From positions 1-64,000 of the forward strand of contig CAIYUO010000058.1 of assembly GCA_903929425.1 (NCBI GenBank): DNA of 64,000 nt, given 5' to 3'. Source of the stretch: an uncultured Bacteroidota bacterium. GTDB lineage: Bacteria; Bacteroidota; Bacteroidia; Chitinophagales; Chitinophagaceae. The translations under genes and the position numbers were made by a program. This document shows positions 10,801 through 17,786 of this stretch, piece by piece. How positions within the stretch are numbered: position 1 is the stretch's first letter; each line of letters opens with the position of its first letter. The notes beneath the pieces were generated by a model. It saw only the letters and a list, made by a program, of their open reading frames with translations. It ran no database searches and was not told where the DNA came from.

Positions 10801-11167
10801 AACGACGAGCCGCTTCCTTCACCACAGCAAATGCCTCGGGTAAAATTTCCCAAAGTACTTTTTCAATCGCAGCGTCACGGTCCTTTTTAATTTTATCTAT
10901 ATTTTCATAAATTGAATCGCGCCCCATTAGTTCGCTCATTGGCAAAGCCTCCGCCTTTTCCTGCTCAGCAGCAATTAAAGCGTCCAATTCGCTTGTATGT
11001 GACTTGATTTTAGCCTTTAGTTCAGGTGTTTTAGCCCTTAACTGGTCGTTTGTCAGTGCTTTATAGCCTTCAAAATGACCATTGATTACAGCTACTAAAT
11101 GCTGTACCTTTTTTACGTCTTTCTCACTTTTTGAACCTCCAAAAAGCTTATTGATAATTTGCAACAT
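7871..11167 (-). CDS. secA: preprotein translocase ATPase SecA
   Basis: 1098 residues, the long form usual in Bacteroidota (E. coli has 901). The N-terminal motor has Walker A [11 protein letters not shown] and the Walker B stretch [16 protein letters not shown]. An enlarged region follows with extra lysine-rich sequence around residues 330-420. The second motor half has [13 protein letters not shown] and [20 protein letters not shown]. The C-terminus ends in the zinc-binding tail [20 protein letters not shown], which in characterised SecA contacts SecB and lipid. SecA drives unfolded proteins through SecYEG at the inner membrane. A TACCTTTG box 80 bases upstream suggests a leader of roughly 75 bases. 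The gene is divergent from atpG and overlaps deoC by 4 bases. Confidence 0.97.
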   Translation of the reverse strand: [1098 protein letters not shown]

Positions 11168-11246
11168 ATGACTTGTAAATAAATGTGTTAATATCCTTAT
11201 GTCAATATGCGTGCCAAACTCATTTTTGACGGCTACATAAGGGGTC

Positions 11247-11254
11247 CAAAGGTA
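11247..11254 (-). promoter_or_regulatory. candidate -7 box (TACCTTTG) for secA
   Basis: It matches TAnnTTTG on the minus strand and implies a 5' leader of about 75 bases before the secA ATG. No recognisable SecM-like arrest peptide was seen in that leader. Confidence 0.45.
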
Positions 11255-11345
11255 AGGATTTGACCTCAGTTAGCCATTTTATAGGCTTCCCAATATAAAA
11301 ATTAACATGAATAGTCTGAAAAGTGGAAAATGGACAAAAAATTGA

Positions 11346-11353
11346 TACCTTTG
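11346..11353 (+). promoter_or_regulatory. candidate -7 box (TACCTTTG) for atpG-scpB
   Basis: It matches TAnnTTTG and lies 30 bases before the chosen atpG ATG. A purine-rich stretch (AAAGAAAGGAAAAAATAAAG) lies between the two. The box falls inside the longer reading frame that opens at 11330, which argues that the longer frame is not the real start. Confidence 0.5.
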
Positions 11354-11383
11354 CTCGCCCAAAAGAAAGGAAAAAATAAAGCT

Positions 11384-12253
11384 ATGGCAGGTCAATTAAA
11401 AGAAGTTAGAAATAGGATAAAAAGTACTCAAAGTACACAGCAAATCACTAAAGCCATGAAAATGGTGAGTGCCGCTAAATTACGTCGTGCGCAAGACGCC
11501 ATTACGCAAATGAGACCATATGCCCGCAAATTGCAGGATATGTTAAGCAATATCATTGGAAGTTTAGAGGGTGATATGAATTTAGCATTAGCTGAAACTC
11601 GTCCTGTAAACAATGTACTATTGATTGTAATAACTTCCGACAGAGGTTTATGTGGTGGTTATAATGCCAATGTGGTGAAGCTAGCTAAAGCTACGATTGC
11701 TGAAAAATACCCTACTCAAAAAATTACTATTTGGAATATTGGTAAAAAAGGATTTGAAAGTTTGTCAAAATCAGGATACAATACCAATGCCGATTTTAAA
11801 GATATTTTCTTGAATTTGACTTTTAGTAATGTGCAAACTGCTGCAAAAGCAGCGATGGATGCCTTTGCTAATAAAGAGTTTGATGCGATTGAGATTATTT
11901 ACAGCGAATTTAAAAACGCTGCTACGCAAGAATTTAAAGCAGAAGCATTTTTGCCAATTCCGAAGATTGCAAAAAAAGCAAATCAAAAGAAAACTGATTT
12001 TATTTTTGAGCCACAAAAGGAAATATTGGTTGCTGAATTAATGCCTAAAATATTAAATACACAATTATTCAAAGCTGTATTGGATGCCAACGCAAGTGAG
12101 CATGGTGCTAGAATGACTGCAATGGATAAGGCTAGTGAAAATGCAAACGAATTATTAAAATCATTGAAAATATCTTACAACCGCGCAAGACAAGCTGCTA
12201 TTACAACCGAGTTAACTGAAATTGTAAGTGGTGCAGCTGCATTAAACGGATAA
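11384..12253 (+). CDS. atpG: F1F0 ATP synthase gamma subunit
   Basis: 289 residues from the ATG giving MAGQLKEVRNRIKS, the canonical gamma-subunit N-terminus; an upstream in-frame ATG at 11330 lies before the promoter box and is rejected. The N- and C-terminal helices that form the rotor coiled coil are visible (KAMKMVSAAKLRRAQ; HGARMTAMDKASENA near the end), with the VITSDRGLCGGYNANV segment between. The gamma subunit turns inside the alpha3beta3 ring during ATP synthesis at the membrane. No other ATP synthase gene lies in the window: secA is divergent upstream and scpB follows after 12 bases. The gene therefore appears detached from an atpA-containing cluster. Confidence 0.95.
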   Translation: MAGQLKEVRNRIKSTQSTQQITKAMKMVSAAKLRRAQDAITQMRPYARKLQDMLSNIIGSLEGDMNLALAETRPVNNVLLIVITSDRGLCGGYNANVVKLAKATIAEKYPTQKITIWNIGKKGFESLSKSGYNTNADFKDIFLNLTFSNVQTAAKAAMDAFANKEFDAIEIIYSEFKNAATQEFKAEAFLPIPKIAKKANQKKTDFIFEPQKEILVAELMPKILNTQLFKAVLDANASEHGARMTAMDKASENANELLKSLKISYNRARQAAITTELTEIVSGAAALNG

Positions 12254-12265
12254 GAACTATCTATT

Positions 12266-13000
12266 ATGGAAATTAGTGAAATCATACCTCATATTGAAGC
12301 GTTAATATTTGCAAGCGATAAAGCTTTAAATGCGAACGACATTACTGAATTAATCAATAACGCTTTTGGGTTTTTAGAAGAGCGTATTACATTAGATCAA
12401 GTAGAAAGTGCCTTAAATGGTATTCAAGAAAAGTATGCCACCGAATTTTACCCTTTTGAATTAAAACAAAGCGGCGGGGGTTGGCAGTTTTTAACCAAAC
12501 CTACATTTCACTCAACCATTGCTCAATTAAACGGCGACAAGTTTTTAAAGCGTTTGTCAAATGCTGCTTTAGAATCATTAGCCATTATTGCTTATAAGCA
12601 GCCCATTACAAAGGGTGAGGTGGAAGCCATTAGAGGTGTAAATAGCGATTATTCTATTCAAAAATTATTGGAAAAAGAATTAATTGCAATTAGTGGTCGT
12701 AATGAATTATTACCTGGAAAACCATTGGTTTACTCAACATCAAAAACATTCATGGATTATTTTGGTATTAATTCCACCGAGGACTTACCAAAAATCAAGG
12801 AAGTGTTGGCTGAACAAATCGTGGAAGCTACAGTCATTAAGCCTGAGGACTTCACCGATAACAATGTTTACGAACAAGTGTCTGAAGAAGCTGCTGAGGA
12901 GCGTGCAGACGAGGAGACTCCTAATCTGCCTGATGAAATCGACGATTTCCAAGCAGATTCTAGCGAAGTGGAAACAACGCCTGAAAGTCCAATCGAATAA
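12266..13000 (+). CDS. scpB: segregation and condensation protein B
   Basis: 244 residues. The N-terminal two-thirds carries paired winged-helix domains typical of ScpB (IEALIFASDKALNANDI; ALESLAIIAYKQPITKGEVEAIRG). The last 50 or so residues are a strongly acidic, low-complexity tail. ScpB binds the kleisin ScpA and works with SMC in chromosome condensation. Neither scpA nor smc is in the window. The gene follows atpG by 12 bases and is probably on the same transcript. Confidence 0.93.
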   Translation: MEISEIIPHIEALIFASDKALNANDITELINNAFGFLEERITLDQVESALNGIQEKYATEFYPFELKQSGGGWQFLTKPTFHSTIAQLNGDKFLKRLSNAALESLAIIAYKQPITKGEVEAIRGVNSDYSIQKLLEKELIAISGRNELLPGKPLVYSTSKTFMDYFGINSTEDLPKIKEVLAEQIVEATVIKPEDFTDNNVYEQVSEEAAEERADEETPNLPDEIDDFQADSSEVETTPESPIE

Positions 13001-13059
13001 CACATATTAGTTTTCACGTTCATCCTTTTTTTCTAAAATTATATTGTTGATATAATAAC

Positions 13060-13085
13060 AGAACATAGTTCTAATTGTATCTTCG
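13060..13085 (+). promoter_or_regulatory. palindrome and near-consensus -7 box before lysA
   Basis: AGAACATAGTTCT (13060-13072) is a perfect 5-base inverted repeat around ATA. It is followed at 13078-13085 by TATCTTCG, one mismatch from TAnnTTTG, which ends 4 bases before the lysA ATG. The palindrome is placed as an operator would be, but no regulator is known. Confidence 0.35.
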
Positions 13086-13089
13086 TGGG

Positions 13090-14307
13090 ATGAAGTCAAG
13101 TTTAACCTACGACCAATTAAAGTCGGCTGCGAGTGAATATGGCACACCATTGTACGTTTACCATGCCGAGAAGATTGTTAGTCAATACCAAAATTTATTG
13201 TCGCATTTTTCAGTCGCGAATACCCGCTTTTTTTATGCTTGTAAAGCCCTTACTAATATTCATATTTTGGATATTGTAAAACGAGCTGGTTGTAATATTG
13301 ATTGCAGTTCCATCAACGAGGCAAAATTAGCATTGCATGTTGGCTTCGAACCTCAAAATATTTTATATACCAGCAATAGTGTAAGTTTCGATGAAATATG
13401 CGAAGCAATCTATTTGGGAATACACGTAAACATTGATAGCCTTTCTAATTTAGAAAAATTTGGCGCAAAATTTGGCGCTACCTACCCTATTGGTGTTCGT
13501 GTGCGTCCAAATATTATGGCAGGTGGTAATTTAAAAATTTCAACGGGTCACGATAAAAGCAAGTTTGGTATTCCCGTAACGCAGCTAGATGAATTAAAAG
13601 CGATTCAAAAAAAGTACAATATTAATATTGCCACTTTGCATATTCATACCGGTAGTGAAATTAAAGACGTTGCAGTTTTTATAAAATCAGCCGATGTGTT
13701 TGATAACTTATTGGAGCATTTCCCAACCGTTAATGTATTGGATTTTGGTGGTGGGTTTAAAGTGCCTTATCAACCGGACGAAAAAGGAACAGACATCCCT
13801 TTGTTAGGTGCCGAGGTTAATAAAGCAATTGAGTACTTGTCAAAAAAATATGGCCGAAAATTGACTGCTTGGTTTGAACCAGGTAAATACATGGTCAGTG
13901 AAAGTGGTTATTTTATTGCACAAGTTAATGTGTTAAAGAAGTCGGGTGATATTGAGTTTGCAGGAATTAATACAGGACTAAACCATTTAATTAGACCTAT
14001 GTTTTATGATGCCTACCATCATATTGACAATATTAGTAATCCTGATGGTGATAAACAACCATATGCAGTAGTAGGAAACATTTGTGAAACGGATACTTTC
14101 GCATGGGACCGAGAAATTCCAGCAATTAAGGAAGGTAATTTTTTAGTGTTTTATAATGCGGGTGCATATGGTTATGAAATGTCAAGTAACTATAACGCTA
14201 GGTATAAACCTGCGCAAGTATTATTTGAAAATGGAGTCGTAAAATTAATAAGTCGCCGTGATACATTTGAAGACTTACTTTTGCTTCAAACGCCACTAAA
14301 TAAATAA
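13090..14307 (+). CDS. lysA: diaminopimelate decarboxylase
   Basis: 405 residues from the ATG (MKSSLTYDQLKSAASEYGTP); a TTG 15 bases upstream is in frame but lies within the promoter box. This is a fold-III PLP enzyme. FFYACKALTN carries the PLP-lysine, LHIHTGSEI and VLDFGGGFKVPY are the phosphate-binding segments, and WFEPGKYMVSESG and NICETDTFAWDRE bind substrate and contribute the active-site cysteine from the other subunit. It makes L-lysine from meso-diaminopimelate in the cytoplasm. The stop is 2 bases before the next ATG, so it is likely translated together with the MlaF-like ATPase. Confidence 0.95.
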   Translation: MKSSLTYDQLKSAASEYGTPLYVYHAEKIVSQYQNLLSHFSVANTRFFYACKALTNIHILDIVKRAGCNIDCSSINEAKLALHVGFEPQNILYTSNSVSFDEICEAIYLGIHVNIDSLSNLEKFGAKFGATYPIGVRVRPNIMAGGNLKISTGHDKSKFGIPVTQLDELKAIQKKYNINIATLHIHTGSEIKDVAVFIKSADVFDNLLEHFPTVNVLDFGGGFKVPYQPDEKGTDIPLLGAEVNKAIEYLSKKYGRKLTAWFEPGKYMVSESGYFIAQVNVLKKSGDIEFAGINTGLNHLIRPMFYDAYHHIDNISNPDGDKQPYAVVGNICETDTFAWDREIPAIKEGNFLVFYNAGAYGYEMSSNYNARYKPAQVLFENGVVKLISRRDTFEDLLLLQTPLNK

Positions 14308-14309
14308 AC

Positions 14310-15080
14310 ATGATTGAGATTCAGCATATCAGCAAGAAGTTTGATGACAAAATTGTGTTAGAAGATATTTCTGCCAAATTCAATCCTGGTATGTGTAATT
14401 TAATCATAGGTGCTAGCGGCAGTGGGAAAACTGTATTGACAAAGTGTATCGTTGATTTAATTAAATCAGACAAAGGGCATATTTATTTCGATGGGGTTGA
14501 ATTGAATGGAATGAGCAAGGATGATCGCAAAGAATTAAGAAATAATATTGGAATGTTATTTCAAGGTAATGCCTTGTTCGACTCCATGACGGTATTAGAA
14601 AATGTTAGGTTCCCACTTGATATGTTTAGTCGTATTTCAGAAGCAGAGAAATTAGAAAGGGTAAATAAAATGTTAGCTAGGGTTAATTTAGAAGGGGTTA
14701 ATGATAAATTTCCAGCAGAAATAAGTGGTGGAATGAAAAAAAGAGTTGGAATAGCGCGCGCCTTGATATTAAATCCAAAATATCTTTTTTGCGACGAGCC
14801 AAATTCTGGCCTTGACCCTCAAACCTCTATGGTCATTGATAAACTAATTCACGAACTTACCATTGAGAATAATATTACGACCATTGTTGTTACACATGAC
14901 ATGAATAGTGTGATGGAAATTGGTGATTATATTTTATACCTACATCAAGGTCATAAAGAGTGGGAAGGCAGCAATAAGGATATTATTTACTGCAAGAATG
15001 ACTTATTAAATAATTTCATTTTTGCATCTGATTTCTTACAAGATGCAAAAACGCAAAGAATGTTAGAAGATAAAAACTAA
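14310..15080 (+). CDS. mlaF: MlaF-type ABC transporter ATP-binding protein
   Basis: 256 residues, a single ABC ATPase domain. Walker A is GASGSGKT (about residues 34-41), the signature is ISGGMKKRVGIARAL (a form common in the MlaF subfamily), Walker B is YLFCDEPNSGLDP, and the switch region is VVTHDMNS. It would power lipid movement with an MlaE permease, and the only MlaE-like gene in the window is at 2763-3500 on the other strand. It is sandwiched between lysA and a thioredoxin-like gene with very short gaps. The ABC class is certain; assignment to the Mla system rests on the signature form. Confidence 0.83.
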   Translation: MIEIQHISKKFDDKIVLEDISAKFNPGMCNLIIGASGSGKTVLTKCIVDLIKSDKGHIYFDGVELNGMSKDDRKELRNNIGMLFQGNALFDSMTVLENVRFPLDMFSRISEAEKLERVNKMLARVNLEGVNDKFPAEISGGMKKRVGIARALILNPKYLFCDEPNSGLDPQTSMVIDKLIHELTIENNITTIVVTHDMNSVMEIGDYILYLHQGHKEWEGSNKDIIYCKNDLLNNFIFASDFLQDAKTQRMLEDKN

Positions 15081-15102
15081 TATAAAACACAAACCTATAA
15101 AT

Positions 15103-15663
15103 ATGAAAAAAGCTTTACTCGGATGTATGGGATTAATGAGCATATTGTTGTCAACATCTTTAGGTGCTCAAACCCAACCCACCAACCCTCCTCCAGCACC
15201 GCCCACCTCAACAACAGCTACCACTGTTGATCAAAGTGCCCCTTATTTGATTGATAGGCGTTTACCAACTTTTAGCATGACAACCATTGATGGTAAAGAA
15301 ATAAGCAATAAGGATTTGCCTACTAAATATAAATATACTTGTATTATTATTTTTAGTCCTGATTGTTCACATTGCGAACATGCGGGTGATGAATTTAACA
15401 AAAACGCAGATAAATTCAAGAACGTTCTATTTATTTGGGATAGCTACCGTGATATGGATTTAATTAAAAAATTTGCTACAAAATATAACTTAGCTGGTCA
15501 ACCAAATGTAGTTATTGGCCGTGATGGTGGATTTACCATTCCCTCCTTTTTTAGACCAAGAATGACCCCGTTTGTTGCTTTATATGATAAAGGGGCCTTT
15601 GTTAAAGTTTGGGAGCAAGGCGTTGAACCAGATGAATTAATTAAAATAACAAAAGGCCATTAA
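15103..15663 (+). CDS. secreted thioredoxin-like (TlpA/AhpC-type) protein
   Basis: 186 residues. A signal peptide (about residues 1-22, ending SLGAQT) is followed by a proline/threonine-rich linker to about residue 45 and then a thioredoxin-fold domain. The active site reads SPDCSHCEH, a CxxC pair, and the cis-proline loop is RMTPFVALY. Such proteins reduce or exchange disulfides in the periplasm or at the outer face of the inner membrane. The target is unknown. The gene follows the MlaF-like ATPase by 22 bases and probably ends the lysA transcript, because mdh has its own promoter box. Confidence 0.82.
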   Translation: MKKALLGCMGLMSILLSTSLGAQTQPTNPPPAPPTSTTATTVDQSAPYLIDRRLPTFSMTTIDGKEISNKDLPTKYKYTCIIIFSPDCSHCEHAGDEFNKNADKFKNVLFIWDSYRDMDLIKKFATKYNLAGQPNVVIGRDGGFTIPSFFRPRMTPFVALYDKGAFVKVWEQGVEPDELIKITKGH

Positions 15664-15672
15664 GGAAATCCT

Positions 15673-15680
15673 TAACTTTG
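15673..15680 (+). promoter_or_regulatory. candidate -7 box (TAACTTTG) for mdh
   Basis: It matches TAnnTTTG and lies 39 bases before the mdh ATG and 10 bases after the thioredoxin-like gene. No clear -33 element was seen. Confidence 0.45.
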
Positions 15681-15719
15681 CCCCGTAAAAAACCACCTTT
15701 TATTTAAAAATACATAGAA

Positions 15720-16649
15720 ATGAAAATTACAGTAGTTGGAGCAGGTGCAGTAGGCGCAACATGTGCTGACAATATCGCTCGAAAAGAATTGGCTAGTGAA
15801 TTAGTTTTATTAGACATTAAAGAAGGATTTGCCGAAGGTAAGGCACAAGACATGATGCAGACAGCTGCATTATTAGGTTTTGACACTAGGATTTCTGGCA
15901 GTACCAATGATTATTCAAAAACTGCAAACTCTGATGTTGTAGTGATCACTTCAGGTTTACCTCGTAAACCAGGTATGACGCGTGAGGAATTAATTGGAAC
16001 CAACGCAGGTATTGTTAAAGGTGTTTGTGAAAACATTTTAAAGCATTCACCAAATGCAATCATTATTGTAATTAGTAATCCAATGGATACAATGACATAT
16101 TTAGCATTGAATTCAACTGGCTTACCAAAAAATAAAATTATTGGAATGGGCGGTACCTTAGATAGTGCACGTTTCAAATATCAATTAAGCACTACTTTGA
16201 ACTGTAGCCCAGCCGATTTAAATGCATTAGTTGTTGGTGGACATGGCGATACAACAATGATCCCTTTAATTAAGCATGCAACTTGGAACAGCATTCCAGT
16301 AACTAAATTCTTAACTGAGGAACAACAGCAAACAATCGTCAATGTTACCATGGTGGGTGGTGCTACTTTAACTAAGTTATTAGGTACTTCGGCTTGGTAT
16401 GCACCAGGTGCTGCTGGAGCTGCATTGGTAGAAAGCATTGTACGTGATGAGAAAAAATTATTTACTTGTTGCGTAAGCTTAAACGGCGAGTATGGCCAAA
16501 ACGATATTTGTTTAGGCGTGCCTGTTGTCATTGGCAAAAATGGATGGGAAAAGATTGTTGAAATGGATTTATCTGCCGACGAACAAGCAGCATTTAACAA
16601 AAGTGCTGATGCAGTAAGAAACATGAACGACGTATTGAAGACTTTATAA
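15720..16649 (+). CDS. mdh: malate dehydrogenase
   Basis: 309 residues, the LDH-like class of bacterial MDH. The NAD-binding motif is VGAGAVGATCAD near the N-terminus. LPRKPGMTREEL places an arginine at the substrate-specificity position expected for malate and not lactate. VISNPMDTMTYLA follows, and VGGHGDTTMIPL carries the catalytic histidine. It interconverts malate and oxaloacetate in the TCA cycle. The gene has its own promoter box and ends at a strong terminator, so it is probably monocistronic. Confidence 0.96.
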   Translation: MKITVVGAGAVGATCADNIARKELASELVLLDIKEGFAEGKAQDMMQTAALLGFDTRISGSTNDYSKTANSDVVVITSGLPRKPGMTREELIGTNAGIVKGVCENILKHSPNAIIIVISNPMDTMTYLALNSTGLPKNKIIGMGGTLDSARFKYQLSTTLNCSPADLNALVVGGHGDTTMIPLIKHATWNSIPVTKFLTEEQQQTIVNVTMVGGATLTKLLGTSAWYAPGAAGAALVESIVRDEKKLFTCCVSLNGEYGQNDICLGVPVVIGKNGWEKIVEMDLSADEQAAFNKSADAVRNMNDVLKTL

Positions 16650-16680
16650 TTCAACTTCGTTTTTAAATACGACTTAAGGA

Positions 16681-16707
16681 AGCCTCGCAATTGCGGGGCT
16701 TTTTTTA
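16681..16707 (+). terminator. rho-independent terminator after mdh
   Basis: An 8-base stem AGCCTCGC / GCGGGGCT (one T-G wobble) with loop AATT is followed by eight Ts. The T-run contains the reverse-complement stop codon of the convergent glycosyltransferase gene. Confidence 0.9.
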
Positions 16708-17730
16708 TGCTGATATAGCATCCTCGTAATACCCATTTGCCATTGTTGCAATGGCTGCCATATTTTGCTGAAGCATACATGCAAAATGTCCTTGTGGACA
16801 TTGTTTAGTACCATAATTTGAACAGGGTTGGCAGGACAAATTAGGGACAATCGAATTATAGAACATGTCACTTGCACTTATTGATGATTCAGCGTCAGTG
16901 ATTGGATAATAGGGCGCCACCTGCAATGCTGGCGAAGTGGCTCCCCAGATGGCTACTGTTTTTTTATGATACGCACAAGCAATATAAAGAAAGCCTGTAT
17001 CATGAGAAATCACCGTTTTGGATTGCTGCACTATCAAAGCAGACTCATGCAAGGAAAATTTACCACAAGCATTGAATATTTTTATCGGATCTATTTTTGT
17101 CACTTGCGCTCCTTCAATTGCATCTTCTTTTCCGCCAACCAAAACAACTGGATACTTTAATAACTTGCAAAGCTCCTGTAGTTTTTCAATGGGTAGTTTT
17201 TTAGAAGCAAATGATGCCCCAATGACCAATGCAATATAGCCATTCTTGTGTGTGTTGGGTAAGTCTGTCGATGGAAGTGTAATTTGATTGGGCACAAAAT
17301 AATCCAAGCCCTTCCCATCATTGATAACCCCTAAAGGAGCTAGGGTGTCAACACATCTTTCACTAATATGACGAGTTGGCATAAAGTTGAGATGCAATTT
17401 TGTAAGTAAAAACTTTTGCCAACTAAGTTTCTTGTAAGAAAAAGAAGGCACACCTAATGCTCTTTTTATTTTATAGGTCCTCAAGTTTTTATGTAAGTCT
17501 ATTACGTAATCAAAGTCAATTGCCTTTAATGCTTCAATAGTAGTAGCTAATTCTTTTTCTAAATAATGAAAATGGTCAATATATGGATTTGCTTCCGTTA
17601 CCGCCTTCATAGAAGCCTTGGTGAGAAAGTGTATTTCAACCCCTGGCAATTGCTGCTTTGCTGCACGTATGGCGGGCGTGGTAAAAACAATATCACCAAT
17701 AGAAGAAAAACGTATAAAAAGTAAACGCAT
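16705..17730 (-). CDS. glycosyltransferase family 9 (heptosyltransferase-like)
   Basis: 341 residues. The N-terminus LLFIRFSSIGDIVFTTPAIRA and the C-terminal VISHDTGFLYIACAYHKKTV are GT9 hallmarks; the family adds heptose or related sugars to the lipopolysaccharide core. A cysteine-rich C-terminal stretch (CQPCSNYGTKQCPQGHFACM) is seen in Bacteroidota GT9 proteins. The donor sugar cannot be fixed from sequence. It lies 56 bases after the MFS gene. A TAATTTTG box 8 bases before the ATG suggests its own promoter with an almost absent leader. The 3' end is convergent with mdh. Confidence 0.87.
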   Translation of the reverse strand: MRLLFIRFSSIGDIVFTTPAIRAAKQQLPGVEIHFLTKASMKAVTEANPYIDHFHYLEKELATTIEALKAIDFDYVIDLHKNLRTYKIKRALGVPSFSYKKLSWQKFLLTKLHLNFMPTRHISERCVDTLAPLGVINDGKGLDYFVPNQITLPSTDLPNTHKNGYIALVIGASFASKKLPIEKLQELCKLLKYPVVLVGGKEDAIEGAQVTKIDPIKIFNACGKFSLHESALIVQQSKTVISHDTGFLYIACAYHKKTVAIWGATSPALQVAPYYPITDAESSISASDMFYNSIVPNLSCQPCSNYGTKQCPQGHFACMLQQNMAAIATMANGYYEDAISA

Positions 17731-17738
17731 AGTAAAAG

Positions 17739-17746
17739 CAAAATTA
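17739..17746 (-). promoter_or_regulatory. candidate -7 box (TAATTTTG) for the GT9 gene
   Basis: It matches TAnnTTTG on the minus strand, 8 bases before the ATG. A TTG lies about 15 bases further upstream, closer than the usual spacing. Confidence 0.4.
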
Positions 17747-17786
17747 AAAATTAGCTTAACACAATTTCAAAGTACCAATTTTGAAA

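Noticed and set aside
11167..11246. SecM-like leader peptide before secA
   Set aside because: No convincing short frame with an arrest-like sequence was seen in the leader.
11330..11383. Longer N-terminus for atpG
   Set aside because: It contains the TACCTTTG promoter box and lies outside the conserved gamma-subunit start.
16181..16801. 206-codon open frame antisense to mdh
   Set aside because: It lies almost wholly across the mdh coding region and terminator, has no recognisable domain, and is explained as a shadow of mdh.
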